Positions 14,101 to 26,700 of a stretch of DNA of 64,000 nt are shown piece after piece; positions within the stretch are counted from its first letter, which is position 1; each line of letters opens with the position of its first letter. Both the position numbers and the translations under genes were made by a program. Source of the DNA: Scolanthus callimorphus (Eukaryota > Cnidaria > Anthozoa > Actiniaria > Edwardsiidae). The stretch spans positions 23,944,168-24,008,167 of the forward strand of contig CM066923.1 of the NCBI GenBank assembly GCA_033964015.1, written 5' to 3'. The notes beneath the pieces were generated by a model. That model searched no databases, had not been told where the DNA came from, and saw only the letters and a list, made by a program, of their open reading frames with translations.

Positions 14101-17089
14101 TTTACAATACGTGGAACACACATTTAAAAAGAAATGTTTTTATTTTGAATTAAAAGCACTGAGGTCAGTACATGCTCGCACTTCATCAGGCAGGGAGTTC
14201 CAGAGTGAGGGGCTTGAAAAGAAAAAGACCTGTACCCATATGATGAGGTACAACAAGAAGTCCTTTAAAGTGTATGTACTGGTATTGTATTGTACAGTAC
14301 CAAGAATCTGACAACATTATTCTCTTGTAAATAAATATTATTAACAAAACGAACGATTCCACTGGGTGGCTCTTCTCCTTGTGGGACCTACTATCCTTAA
14401 TTACGTCCTTATCTGAGGTTTAACCATTTTAAAGAAGCTTGAGCAAAGGCAGCACCTTATACTCAGTTCATATAAAATACTATTGTTTTGGTCCAGCTGG
14501 GGTTTTAACCCACAGCCTGCCACACAACAGCCTGGCGCTCTTCTTTACCCAGGAGCAGTGCACTGATTACACTTTAATTGGTACATACTTTTTTGTAGCA
14601 TGCAAAAGCCGACGCCACTTAGCGCTCGGCGAAAGAGACTTGCGCAAGAGTGCGTCTGAGCGCTCAAGCCAAACATTCCATACTGAAGACGTGTTTTGAC
14701 CCAGATCTGGTCAGAAGTATTACGCAGCCAGTTTGTCCGTTTGATATTCAAGTTTTATAACATACAAGGTATTCAAATAAGAAGAAAAAAGATGCAACAA
14801 AGTTAAAATGGCCACATAATTCTTCTGACCAGATCTGGTCAGAATACGTCATCAGTATGGAATGTTTGGCTTGAGCGCGCAGATGCCAATTTGGAGGGTC
14901 GCTTTCGATGAGCGCCAAGTGGTGTCAGCTTTTTGTGACTTAAAATAAAACACAATACAATTCTATATTATACAGCAGCAAGGTCAACATGACTATGGAG
15001 CACTGAATGTAGACAAAATATAAAAATATGCAATGTATGTTAAACAACGCCCCATCTCGAAACCAGTGGGCATGTATTGGACTCATTTTGTATGGCTAGC
15101 GTGTCTAAATAAAATGTTATGTATGTATACCGGTAGACACTGATTTTGCCACAATCAGCCATTCCCAAAAAAATTTGAAGCTCCAAACATGACACCACAC
15201 AATGGATTAAACTCTCTTGGAGTTCTGATACAGGCACAATATTATCAATTGAAATTAATCATTAGGTCAATCAAAGCTTATTTGTACCTCTGCCTGGTAT
15301 TTTCTCCACTCTTCCTCATCAGCACTGTCAGCATCAAAGTCTCTCCAACCATTTTTCTACAAGAACCAAGAAAGTTATGATTTTACAGGACTAGGACAGG
15401 TACAGCGTCTATCAAACTTTGCATAACAACAAAATACAAAAGATCCATTTAGAAATTGGCTGATTCATGGTTTTTAATCCGTGAAACCTGCCAGCAGGCA
15501 CTGGAGGCTGTTTTTATTGCAAAAATATTTGAGTTTGTAGTTGCGAGCACCATTTTGGATTTTGTCACTCAGCCCAGGCCGATGTCTTTCACCTGTCCAA
15601 AAATTCAAGATGGCGCTCGTCGGCATTTGTGACTATGAACTCTGGGATTTTTGCCATAAAAACAGCCTGCAAATGCCTGCTAGAAGGCTACGTAGTTATA
15701 TTAGCACAACTATTAAAATTCTGTGTGAAATTGCGTGTAGCACAAGATTGATCTCAAACAAACAAATAAAATGATAAAACGTCAGAATATTTTACTCATG
15801 TGTTTGTGGTGAGTACAATATCATATGAGATATGTAATTCCTGTAAATAAATAAAAACAACTTTTGTCCTTTTATTGTTTTTATTGTCATTGTCCACTAA
15901 CTGTGAGTCTATTTCTCGTGGGATTCTTTCTTGAAGTGCTGTTGCACGCAATACAAATTGAAAATATTTAAAAAAAATTTTGGGTGCATCTTATATAGAG
16001 GTTTGTTTTATATACAGGTCGTTTGTCACTCGGCCCAGGCCGATGTCTTTTACTGTCGTAAATATGGTATTTACATGTAAGCAATCTTCACCACACTGCA
16101 ATTTTACTAATATGGATATGTAGAATCGAGTACTGGATTCAATTTGCTGATAACTATTAGATATTATCAATCAATATTAATGTGATAAAGGTCTATTTGT
16201 CAGTTTGTTGGTGATTAGAAAACTGTCACACAGGCATCACAGTGGAATTTGTACATGTCCCAAATGATTGCAAGTGAAATCTCCATAAAATCACTGGCCA
16301 GGGCCTTACGTTGCACTCTCGGCTTGAAATCCGGCACTTAGAATGCTGCAGAATCACGCCTCAAGCCACAGCTGAAACCATGCCTTGTGAATGCCCTCTA
16401 AGGTGGTGATACATTTCTTTACAAACATGTGTTCACATGAGGACAGTCTGACTGGGACAAGTTCATTCCGGTTGCTGACCCAACACGAATGACTTTTCTA
16501 GTCAGTACCGGCCCTCATAAACACAATCAAAAGGTGGTGATTACATGAGACCGGTATGAACTCCAGATCACTCTAAGTTTGTACTGGTCTCATGTAATCA
16601 CCGCCTAAGTTATGTAGATTTACGTATGTCAGTGTAGTTGGTGTATTTCCAGGCCAAAATTGACCTCAATAACAGGAATTTGTTGGATAATACACCACCG
16701 TATTATAAGCACATGTATACTTATATAAAGAACAGGTTAATCGGCAAAAAGACAAAGTACCTCGCCATGGGTTCAAAAGATGTGACTAAACCAAGCCCAA
16801 CAAGCCAAGTCAGCCAGTAAAAGTTGCACATTTCATTTGTCATTGATACTTTTGTATCCGAACAAAATCGCTTAATATCAAAGGATATGTATCAGCCAAA
16901 AATACCTTCGGCTGTTCGCCATCTTCGTCTTCTTTGTCGTTGTCATCTGTACTGTCGTCATTGTTAGAATCGTCTAACTTTAAGCTGCAAGCGAGAAACA
17001 AAACACGCTGTAGTAAAAATATGGCGGCAAAAACAAACTCACAACATGCACCCACAACAACTCCATACTTACGCTTCGAATTTGTTCAT
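5148..17089 (-). CDS. EIF4E2: eIF4E family member 2 (4EHP), nine exons
   Basis: This is the eIF4E-homologous cap-binding protein, a cytoplasmic translational repressor that binds mRNA 5' caps with GIGYF-type partners. Exons on the minus strand are 17073-17089, 16906-16984, 15288-15356, 12128-12274, 10911-11014, 8633-8709, 5889-5963, 5364-5424 and 5152-5226. All have AG acceptors and GT donors and compatible phases. The start MNKFEALKLDDS matches the family N-terminus. The core has EHPLQCPYVFWFSRR, NYADN (Tyr92, cap-stacking position), KPMWE (Trp138, second stacking position), GGKWIVRLRKGLAS, AMLGEQFMVG and PNTIMEYK. About 236 residues; family members run near 245. The last codon AAG is followed by TAA at 5148-5150, which overlaps a GTAAGT donor, so either the protein ends there or a short final exon lies undetected downstream. 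Single bases are missing in exon 5 (ACAGG-CAT), exon 6 (TCA-GATGC) and exon 8 (GAAA-TGCA). Confidence 0.9.
6085..6200. repeat. Short foldback in EIF4E2 intron
   Basis: GATAGTGAGATTTGTCAATGC on the left pairs with GCGTTGACAAATCTCACTAT on the right, and GTGTTATCTGCC pairs with GGCAGATAACAC at the tip. This is a ~115-bp hairpin without coding capacity. It lies between exons 6 and 7 and is probably the remnant of a MITE. Confidence 0.6.
9296..9494. mobile_element. MITE with CAGGGCTCAAAAT ends
   Basis: The left end CAGGGCTCAAAATC and the right end AATTTTGAGCCCTG are inverted copies; the interior has paired ACGCC-rich segments. The CAGGG terminus is typical of hAT-type elements, but I could not find a clean 8-bp target duplication. 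It sits in the EIF4E2 intron between exons 5 and 6, next to the TA-flanked MITE at 9514. Confidence 0.55.
9514..9766. mobile_element. TA-flanked MITE, GAGCRGNTTTCACATGACTGT ends
   Basis: A 253-bp foldback element whose ends (GAGCAGATTTCACATGACTG and the complement of GTCACGTGAAAACCGTTC) are inverted and flanked by TA on both sides (9512-9513 and 9767-9768). The interior carries paired TGATTGGCT motifs. It interrupts a unit of the exon-derived array that continues rightwards: GTGTGACACATATTA precedes it and TCATAGCATAG follows it. A second copy lies at 22861-23389. TA flanks suggest a Tc1/mariner-like source of mobilisation (inference). Confidence 0.75.
9769..10958 (-). repeat. Tandem array of EIF4E2 half-exon plus splice donor
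   Basis: About 11 head-to-tail copies of a ~111-115-bp unit. Read on the minus strand, each unit contains a segment translating HSDIHLFKDGIKPMWE, then the donor GTTAGT, then ~60 bp of intron ending CACATGAACAGGG. The rightmost unit (10909-10958) is joined to the real 5' half of EIF4E2 exon 5, so the array arose by tandem duplication across the exon-intron boundary. Unit starts on the plus strand lie near 9792, 9903, 10013, 10124, 10237, 10348, 10461, 10575, 10689, 10799 and 10909. Copies differ mainly by small indels; one near 10237 has a synonymous CCC/CCA change. Reading frames called across it are shadows. Confidence 0.93.
11547..11965 (+). repeat. Two copies of a 60-bp segment
   Basis: CAATCAAGATGCCGGC followed by a GATGGCAAAAACATGATGG-type stretch occurs at about 11538-11595 and again at about 11907-11965, both followed by GCCCAACATAGAATCA. 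The first copy begins ATGGACAATCAAGATGCC and is followed by GGTAAGCC, which resembles a small exon and donor, but nothing downstream supports a gene. Poly-G runs lie between and beside the copies (near 11341-11352, 11800-11812 and 11873-11885). Confidence 0.55.
12420..13200. repeat. Two-copy direct duplication inside EIF4E2 intron
   Basis: Bases ~12435-12770 and ~12855-13170 are diverged direct copies. They share GGCTAAGTTCTAATTCAAGC, TTGAAATCTCCCACA, GCCGAAAGCACCATAG, CTAAATGGTTCT and TGTGCAGGGATAATT in the same order. No coding frame is maintained. It is an older local duplication upstream of exon 4. Confidence 0.75.
13690..13790. repeat. AAAAGTGCGG low-complexity repeat
   Basis: The motif GTGCGGAAAA(A) recurs about eight times with variable spacing between roughly 13690 and 13785. 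It is short, imperfect and intronic, and no function is evident. Confidence 0.6.
14598..14940. mobile_element. Foldback MITE centred on AGATCTGGTCAGAA
   Basis: The two halves are inverted copies over ~110 bp. The left arm has GCGCTCAAGCCAAACATTCC and CCAGATCTGGTCAGAAG; the right arm carries their complements in reverse order, ending GCGCCAAGTGGTGTCAGC. It lies in the EIF4E2 intron between exons 3 and 4. No transposase is present. Confidence 0.7.
15485..15692. mobile_element. Foldback element in EIF4E2 intron 2
   Basis: The left part GCCAGCAGGCACTGGAGGCTG pairs imperfectly with the right part CAGCCTGCAAATGCCTGCTA, and GGCTGTTTTTATTGCAAAAAT pairs with ATTTTTGCCATAAAAACAGCC. The motif CCCAGGCCGATGTCTTT inside it recurs near 16026, suggesting a fragmented second copy. 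Confidence 0.6.
16430..16615. repeat. Foldback with GTGATTACATGAGACC arms
   Basis: GGTGGTGATTACATGAGACC (about 16531-16550) pairs with GGTCTCATGTAATCACCGCC (about 16584-16606), with a short loop. GGTGGTGATACATTTC near 16394 suggests an additional outer copy. It may be a MITE fragment and lies in EIF4E2 intron 2. Confidence 0.5.
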
Positions 17090-17742
17090 TTTCTATATAA
17101 ATATTTACAAAATAAAGTCCTTGTATAAAATATTTGGTCCTATATATAAAATAATTCTATTATGTACAATTTTCAGCGAAATATCGATATGTTTTCCAGA
17201 CTTTAAAAATTTGTTCCTTTCGCTTGCTGTTTTTCACTCCTAATTTCCACGCATACTTTAACGCCTCTAACCGCTGACGTCTGATACTGCAGGCTGCGCT
17301 GTACAAAGAGGGGAGGCGTGGTGTGCAGGATCCCCCCCAAAAAAATTTCTATTTATATTTTATTTACAGAATGTATCCAAAGATGAAACAAAATTTCGTG
17401 CTTTTTCTCTTAGTTATTCTCATAAAAGGACTTTTTTTAACAAAATAGTTTCACTACGAAGCATAAACCAGAATGTTTCTCTCGATCTGTAAAATACTTC
17501 CCCTCCCATCCCCCCTCATCTCTTGTCGCCGAATTGTTTTGAGCGCGGAAATCTCGTGACATGCCTCTCATATTTTTGCTTTTCGGAATACTATCTTTAC
17601 ACTCTCTTCTCGATCTTAATACGTGAATTATGCGTGATTTGCTGTGGTTTAACTGAACTTCGGAGTCGGAAACTGCGTTGCGCTGGCATTTGACAACAGG
17701 CAAGCTGTCTGCAGTTGACAACCTGACTGACAAGACGCAATC
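17090..17742. promoter_or_regulatory. Shared divergent promoter interval
   Basis: This is the 653-bp interval between the EIF4E2 start codon (17089, minus strand) and the S28 peptidase start codon (17743, plus strand). The two genes are therefore head-to-head and their transcription must start within or close to this interval. I see no confident TATA box or other motif. Assignment as a bidirectional promoter is inferred from geometry alone. Confidence 0.45.
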
Positions 17743-20700
17743 ATGCTTGCAAGACTCACGCTTTCAACTTCATCTCTTCTCCTCTGCCTGGTACTATCAA
17801 GCGAAGGTCTCAGACTCTATCGTGGTCGGCCAAGAGGTGGAATGCTTCCAAATCCCAAACTCCCTCCTGGCTATAAAATGTCAGAGGAGTACTGGTTCAA
17901 ACAGAGGCTTGATCATTTCGACGATTCCAACACCGCTACATGGCAACAAAGATTCTTCTACAACGATACCTTCCGCAAATCACAAGACAGTCCTGTGTTT
18001 TGATGATTGGCGGGGAAGGAGCTGCAAGTCCTGTATGGGTGACAATTGGTAGTATGATGGAATATGCAGAAGAGCTGGGAGCATTTACGATATTACTAGA
18101 GCACAGGTTTTATGGGAAGAGTCATCCACTAGGGTAAGATTTTTTTATAGCGACCGAGAAGGAGTGTAATTTTTGGGGTTCTTTTTGCTAATTTTTGGAA
18201 GGGGAGTGCGCTCTAACAACCCCCCCCCCCCTCCCTGCCCCTACCCCTAATTCTCATTCTGAGTACATATCTGTCTGTCTGTCTGTCATCCTCCAGGGTG
18301 ACTCTTCGAGGTCAAAATGGTAAGGCATGACTGCCGGGAATACTGAATATACTGAAAATACCTCAGCCGAAGAAATTTTTCTAACATAAAAATAAATATG
18401 TTTGTATGAACACCCAACCATGTTCCTTCTCAACAACTTCTAGCAATATCTGAAAGACTAAAAGAAATTTATTATAATAACTGTTAGTGTTTTATCAGGA
18501 TTTTGGCCACTGAGAAATATCGTAATTAGCAATTGTGAAAAATTACAATTATGGCCACTATCACGAAACTCATCAAATCAAAAATGTTCACAAAAAAGTT
18601 TATATAATAAACGTAATAATACATGGGCTCTTGAAGATATGAAATTTATCTTCTCATGTTTAAATTTGAACACTTGAAGATATATTCCTGAGGGAGGGGG
18701 ACTCCCCATAAAAAAAGATGGGGGTGACTTTTCGGGAAAATTGCCTAAGGGATAGCAAATGGGGTGTGGTAAAGAGTGAATTTTACCCCTAAGAGATAGC
18801 AAATTGTATGCAGATGCAAGTTGAAACAATTTATTCTGTTGTGGTGCTGAATTTCTAGGGCGTGAGACCCAATGACGGGGGGTCCGACATATTTTTTTGG
18901 GTATGAAATTTGTAGTAAAAGTATTTTTGGGTTGAACATTTCACCAGGTATTTTCTTGGGGGTTGAAAAATCTGTGGGTATTTTTTGGGGTTGAAAGGTT
19001 AAGTTGGTCATCAAGATACTGCACTAACTTAAGCTGAAGCTATTTCCAGGAAACATAATGGGACGGCCATCATGTGTATGCTGGTATCTTTTTAGGCTTA
19101 AAACATTGGGTATTTTTTGGGTATGAAATATTGGGAGCAGGTATTTTTTGGGTATAAAATTTATGGCTCAGGTATTTTTTGGGTATGAAATTTGGAGCTC
19201 TGTCGGAGCCCCCGTCATTTTTATATCCAAGTACCCCTGGGGCGTGAGACCCCCTAGGGGATCAGACTCTTTGGACACCTCTAAGAGATAGCAGTTGGGT
19301 GAATTTTATACCCTAAGGGATAGGACGAGCACCCCCATCTATTTTTATGAGGAGTACCCCCTCCCTGGGTTAATTTCATATCCATGCGCGCCCATGTATT
19401 ATTCACTATAATATAAGAGAAATTTTATTGACCACCTCCGTGGGAAATGGAAATTACCCCCTAAAAGATAGGACAGCATCCCTGACTTATGACAATTAAT
19501 GCAGTCATTTCAATTGTTTCTACAGTGACATGAGTGATGCTAGCCTCAGGTTCTTGAATAGTGAGCAAGCCTTGGCAGACCTTGCAGCCTTTCGTCAGGC
19601 CATGGCGGTCAAGTTTAACCTGACAAATAGCAAGTGGATATCATTTGGTGGTTCCTATCCTGGATCCTTGTCGGCTTGGCTCAGACTCAAATACCCTCAC
19701 CTAATACATGGTATTGACTTTTTTTTAGAACTTTGAGCAATTTTGCCAGAATGCGGCAAAAAATATTGTTACTCGAAATAAAAAAAAGTTGTTGCTTTGA
19801 ATTTAGTCTCATTTGAAGTCTTTATGGTAGTGTTGTGTATTATCATCCCGGTAAAAAATTTCTAGAGGAAGCTGAGAAAATAAATTTAGTTTTTACAGAT
19901 AGACATACTTTTCGCACCTAAAATGATGATGTCAATCACAGCCTATATAGATTCTATAGAATTTTTCCATTTTTGATCGCTTATTTCTGTGGCGGCGCGA
20001 ACCTAGTCCTCTGTCTTTTATTGTGATATTTCGAAATGTGGACCACAAATCTACAAATTAGGATAGAAATCATTGAGTAACACTACTTTTGGCCAAACAT
20101 TGCTCGAAGTTGTAAAATAACCTGTCTTAAATAACTTACACCAATGATTTCATGCTGTGAATACGGTATATGTTATAAATTGCAAAGCATGGTTGTTGGC
20201 CAGGGGGCAGGTTGACTCCACCTAAAAATATTAGGGAATGATCACCCATTATTTTTGGGGGGTTCCAGAAACCATCAAGTTGTGTGCTCTGATTGGCTGA
20301 TGCAAGCGGCCCAGAATCCTATGGTCCAGGGTCCGCATGAGTCATGCACATGCTGAATTCTGAGGTCTGCATGCTCATTTCTGAGTATTTTTACTTGTAA
20401 TAGGTAGGGAAAGGGGCTCAACGGACCAGAGGTTTTGAGTTGACTGTACCAATAGATAAATAAAATGAATAAAATGTTTGCAGCAGACTCCCCAGACTTG
20501 CAGTTCATAAGCTGAATTGCGCTGGGTCCCAATGTGCACTACTGGCTGCCAAGCAGTCATAAGCAGACACTGAAGGTGGTCACTGCCACAGGTTTATTAC
20601 ATCCCCAGAACATTCCTCTGTCCTGGCCAGCAGGAGTCGAACCCAATGGCGAGAGACCTTGCGCTGTAACGCTGAACCAACTGTGCTTCCGTGTATGATA

Positions 20701-23700
20701 ATAGCATTGTAATTCTGCCAATAATTCAGACTTTATGCAAATGGATAAATTAAACTTGATCATTGACATTGTTCCTCTTCAGGTGCAGTTTCTACAAGTG
20801 GTCCAGTCCTTGCTCAGTTGGATTTCACACAATACCTCGAGGTTGTAACTGCGTCCCTTGACACTACTGGACCAAGTTGTACAAGGAACATTGCTAATGC
20901 TACCACTACTATAGAGGCCATGTTACAAACAGCTGAAGGCACTAGAATACTCAATGAAATGTTCAGGTGCATGATAAACAAGCTTATCTGCCAGGAGGGG
21001 AGGGAGGGGCTCCCATATGAATAAGTCAGGGTGCTCAACAGGAAAAATGAGATTCACCCCTTAGAGCTAGGAGAAGTGGGTGTGGCTCTTACACATTTTA
21101 CCCCAAGAGATAGCAAAGACAAGCTATGCTACAGTAACCTTGCAATATGAAACTCTAAACCAGATGCATAATTACTGAGTATGTTTCTGCTGTAGCCACC
21201 ATTTGACCGTTTCATGATGTTGTGAGAACAATACCCTTGAGCCATTCCAACTCGTTCTGGTGAAGACAGCTTTTGTTTTCAAAACAGGAAGAATTGTTCT
21301 TATCCCATTTATGTTGCCAAATTCCATTCTCAACTATACAATATTTTTTGGGTTTTCATGTAAGAGCTGCCAGGCAGAATTGGCATGCCAGGCATGAGAC
21401 TCGGCTGCGGCCGCCATGATGATGATGATGTTAGAACTGCTTTAGATGGTACCTCTAAGGCCTATTTCAAACATCTTTTTTTGCCGCGTCAAATCCAATC
21501 TGGTTTCTGACTGGTTTCTCCTTTTCACAACAAAAGGAAGAATAAAAAAGAAAAACAAATTTTACATTCCTTTTTGTTCTGCTATGACTCATCTAGATTT
21601 ACCTTTTGCACTAGACAAAGTGTCCTAGAAGCTGCAAATGAAATTTCTAACAATTAGATTTGATGCGGCAAAAGTTTGATGTCTGAAACCGTCTGTCTGA
21701 AAGTGACATTTGAAACCCCCAAAGAGATTGCACTTAATGTCAATAGGTGAAGCACCCAAACGTTTTTACATGGGAATCCGCCCTGCCCTGGGCCTATCCC
21801 CAACCTTGGTCCTCAGTAAAAGCCCCTCTCCAGATCTTTTTGAAAAATTGTTCCACCATGCCATCTTTGATGAGTGTGGCTACACTGTATGCAGGTGAGA
21901 ACATTGTTATAAAACAATTTCAAAGTAGCTTGCTGATGTTGCTTGTTTTCTAGGCTGTGTGAACCACTAGACAGGAGCATTGCAAATGATGTAGCAACAT
22001 TCAGTTCTGATTTGGCTGGTAACTTATGGGTGTGGTCCAGTACAATAAAGATAACAGAGACTTTGAAGTAAGAGCCATGGGAATAGCTCAATACTGGGAA
22101 GCTCCATAATTATTGTTTACCATGTAAATTGGTAAACAACTTTTGAAGACTACAATAATTTTATAATATGGGGAGTGTAAGTCTCTGGGATGCAACCTCC
22201 TAAGTTTGATGTGTTGGGAGATCACAAGTAGAGTGAAAAATCCTAGTACTAGTACTGAAACATTGTGTAATACACCTAATTCCACCTCTACTGTACTTAA
22301 CAATGTCACCATTGACAACAGTTGGTGGCACTAAGCCAGAAAAAATCAATAAGTAGGTAAATATGTAACTACAATTAAAGTTATAAGCAAACATAAGAAG
22401 TCTACACTAAAGCAGACCAATGAAGGGTCTTCAATGGTGACGTTGTTGGTTATTGTGCAGTCCCACTTAAAATTTGCTTACGGTGGAGAGACAAATCACC
22501 TGGTCCCTAAGACCATTCCATTCTTTGATGGTACCGGTTACATAAGCGGAGTGGTGGTAGAGGGTTCTTGAGAATGGAGTTGGTATAAGATAGAGACTGG
22601 AGCCCCCAAGACCATTATGATCTTCTCTGAAAGGTATGTCTGTTTTCCTATAGGGTCGTCCTGGGGCAAACATCACCATTGACACCCTATGTGGGCTGAT
22701 GAATGATAGAACTCTCGGGCCGCCTGTGGTGCGATATGCCAAGGTCAACTCACTCATGCTGGATACATATGGAGAGAAGTGTGTAGATACTAGTTACCAG
22801 AACTCCATTGACTCTCTACGCAAAGTATCCTGGAATAGCAGTGCCGCAGAAGGAGGTATAGAGCGGTTTTCACATGACTGTTGTGAAAACAATAGCCCGC
22901 ATTTCGCGGTTAAAAATTTATTATTTGGGAAGGTCTGTATTATACACCAAAGAGAGGCTCAGGCGGGCAATGTTTCTCTGTGGACATTTGTTTGCCTTTG
23001 CCAAAATGGCAACTAGTGAGGACAGTAGTGGAAAAAATGAAATTTCTCAACTTTTCTTCCGTCTTATTTGAATAACGCGCGCTTGAACAATCATTGCCCG
23101 CTTGCTCTCTTTGGTGTAAAACACAGGCTTCCCAAAGTGCCGCAATTTTAACCGCGAAATGGGCTATTGCAATTGAGCAATCACTAGCCAATCGTAATCG
23201 AGAGAAATCACGACTTGCTCCTAAATGGCTTTATTTTTCTCAGCCAATTGCAAGCCGAACCAATTACTAAGTAATTACACAATTGTATTTACTACAGAAT
23301 TTGATTGGCTGAGAAAAACGAGTAGCCAATGAGAACGCAAAGCAATCGCAATTACATAACACGTCTTGACAGTCATGTGAAATCCACTCTAGTAGCTACT
23401 CGGTTTGCTAGGATCTTATTTTGCCTTTCACGGTGAGTTTGTGCAAGGAATGTTCTGATTCGTTGAAGTTTTCCCGCCAAAAATTCCCGCCATTTTGGCG
23501 CACGTGCATACGACACGACAGTATTATCAGCTGGATGTTGGGTAATCAGGGCATGATGGCGAAAAGCGCATTTCGTATGACTGTGCTGCAGTGCCACGAC
23601 AAAGTTGTACAGCGCCGAGACCGTGCCGCAGCGACTACGCGATTTCATCGGCTCTCGTTCTAAAGACCGTAATCTTTTGCCGCGACCATGCAATTCGATT

Positions 23701-26700
23701 GGCTTCATTGATTGCCGTGCCTTGCCGCGATCGCAGCAAGTACTTGCGTGCCGCGACCATGCAATCTGATTTGTCTTGCCGCGAAGCGATAAGACGAGGT
23801 TCCGTGTCTACACAGCAGGCCAAGTTCGCGACACAGCACTTTTCACAGTCTTACGAAATCCGCTCTAATTCATATTCGTAGGACAGAGGCTGGCGTGAGA
23901 TCCTAGAATTTTTAAAAATCTCACCCTAATCTTTTTCGCTTTTGTGCGAACTTGCTCTGCAAAACAGGCAGGTAAATTCACTTCTTACACCATAACTTCG
24001 CCATTTCAGCTAGGTTTGCTTTTGTTTTTGGAATAGTAAATTTGATCGGCTCTAAAACTATCCAGAGAACGATTAATCAGAGGAGATCATATAGATGCTT
24101 TTGACGCGGCGCCATTTCAGCGATTTGAGGTGCGCGATTTCTCTGGCGATGTCACGTCGCGTGGCGAGAACATCTGGCGATCTTCTTGCGAGTTCACTTG
24201 CGATGTCGCCGCGACGTTGCAGGCATTTCGAACATGTTCAAATTTCATTGCGATGCAGGTGCGGGCAGGCGATTGCGCGTCCCTCGCAACATCGTACCCC
24301 CTTTAACAGAGAGATCTTGACCGGAGGCAAAGTTAATTGTATAGGAGGCTTACAGCTTTTTCCAAAGGGTGGGGTTCTTGCCCAGTTTCGCCTAGTCGAC
24401 TGCACTTGGCGAAACAGGGCAAGGACCTGATTTGCTTAGATGATTTGACTGGCGGAACAGAAAAATCCAAATTAAACCACGCTTTGAAGAAACCTAGCCC
24501 GAAATAACGATGTTGTCTATGAAAAAAAACTGTCTAGCTAGCCTGCTACCCGGCACTCCAGTGGGTTCTGTCGGATATTTGCTTTTTTGGGAGCGCGGGA
24601 TTCCTGTGTCGCGGAACACAGGAATCCCGCGCGCCCAAAAAAAATCAAAAAACCTCACTGGAGAGTCGGCTAGCAGGCTACTGTCTGGCCACCGATCATC
24701 ATGAACGGGCAGCTGAAATCGCCTTGACAAAAAGATCAAATGCACCAGTAAAGCTTCCTTGTTTTGACATCAGGTCGTCAGTGGGTCTACCAGACGTGTA
24801 CGGAGTTTGGATTCTATCAGACCACTGACTCAGACAAGCAGCCATTCGGCAAAAGACTGCCATTGTCGTAAGTAAATAAAGATCTCGAGGGTATTCCACC
24901 TTTTCTGTTCTTTTTAACTTGAACCTTTAGTCTTCCTAATGCAAGCCTGTATTTTTGCTCGTCAGGTACTCCGTTCAGCAATGCATGGATATCTATGGCG
25001 TGACATTCAACTCCACAAACATCGCTAGCGGTATCAAACAAACTAACACGAATTATGGCGGGAAAGGCATCGCTTCTAGCAGGGTAGGTAATAGACCTCC
25101 TCGGCTTGGGCGTAATGTTTTGCCCATTTCAGATCACGTGGCATTCCCATGAGTATTCTCTTTTTGTTTGGAATGATTTCATATTCATATATCCTTCGGT
25201 GCATAACAGAAAAAGAAAGAGAGAATACTCATGGGAATGCCACGTGATCTGAAATGGAAAAACATTGCGCCGAAGCCGAGGAGGTCCATTGTTCCCATTT
25301 TATCTCAATAATCGTCGCCTTTCAAAATGTATCCCAGAGGGACTTGTATCAAAGAGTCAGGGGTGCCCGGCAAGAAAATGAATTCCTTTCTGGGACAGTG
25401 TCTTCCTTTCCTAGCGGTTAAAGCCGCATAAATGAAAATATACTTCACTAAAATCAAACTGACTAAATTCACCCCTAAGAGATAGCAAAGACAAAACTAC
25501 TAACCTTGTCACATCATTTGTAAAGATCAAACCAAACCGAAGTTAAATTCCGAGCAGGTTTTTAGATAAACAATAATGTTGGGTTTTCATGTTTCAGACA
25601 GCACCCCTAACTGATAGCAAAATCAGACCTTTGGAAACCCCTATAATAATAATAATAATATATGTTTATTGAGCCACATAGCAGCATTGGCTGAATTGCA
25701 GTGGAGGTCAGAGACAATACTGATATTTGCAATACTTAACAGATAATTTGTCTACTTATGAATAACGAACAGTGGCAAAGTTATTGAGTCTATCAGTGCG
25801 GCCTCGAAACTTCTGGGCCCTCTGAGGACCTGACCGCAGAGAATAACCGTGAGGCACCACGGTGGTATTGGGAATAACGTAACTCAGGGGCTCAATTCCC
25901 CTGGTTTTCTCTACGAATTTCGCTGATATAATTGCACGACGTTCCGTGAGAGGGATAAGCTCTGCACGTCTGAGCCTCTCACTATATTCTAAGGCGGGGC
26001 CGTAGATAATTCTAAGCGCTCTTTTTTGTACGGACTCAATGATATTTGCTAGATATTCAGGGAGCGCAGCCCATACTGGAGCAGCATATTCCAGAACGGA
26101 CCGGATCAAGGAGCAATATATGCGAACCAGATCAGCCTGTTGAACCCCAGCCTTCTTGAGAACACGGAGCGAGTACAGGCGCTTATTAGCTTTCTTCACG
26201 ATATAATCTACATGGACATTCCATGACAAATCTGAGCTGATATGAACACCCAGGAGCTTGTAACTATCTACTTGTTTGACCATTGTGTCTCCTATGAACA
26301 AGGCGAGAGGAGAGGCGCACTGATATTCCAGAAATTAACCTGCAGCTCCTTACACTTCTTAGGATTAAGGCGCATGCCACGACTGGACGCGAACTCAACG
26401 ATGTCATTAACAATAAATTGCAAATAGCTGGGGCTGCACCTCGGAACCACCTCAAAATGGTGGTGTCATCGACGTACTTGACCGGTTTGGCCAGCCAGAA
26501 ACTAAACGGTTGACCAGGATGGCAAATAGCACGGGGGCTAATTTAGTCCCCTGCGGTATGCCTCCTTTGGGAAAGACGGGCGGGGATACTGACCCGGCGA
26601 TTTTACACGTTGAGGTCGCTCAGTCCGGAAAGCGGAGATCCATTTCACGATAGAACTGTGAACATTTAATAGTTGTAGCTCTTTCAGTAGGGCGTGGTGG

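Noticed and set aside
17437..18052. Overlapping 98- and 124-codon frames near the S28 start
   Set aside because: They are alternative frames over the promoter and exon 1; the S28 frame with signal peptide explains the region.
22695..23016. 105-codon frame continuing past S28 exon 5
   Set aside because: It reads from exon 5 through the GTATAG donor into a MITE; the spliced product matches the family instead.
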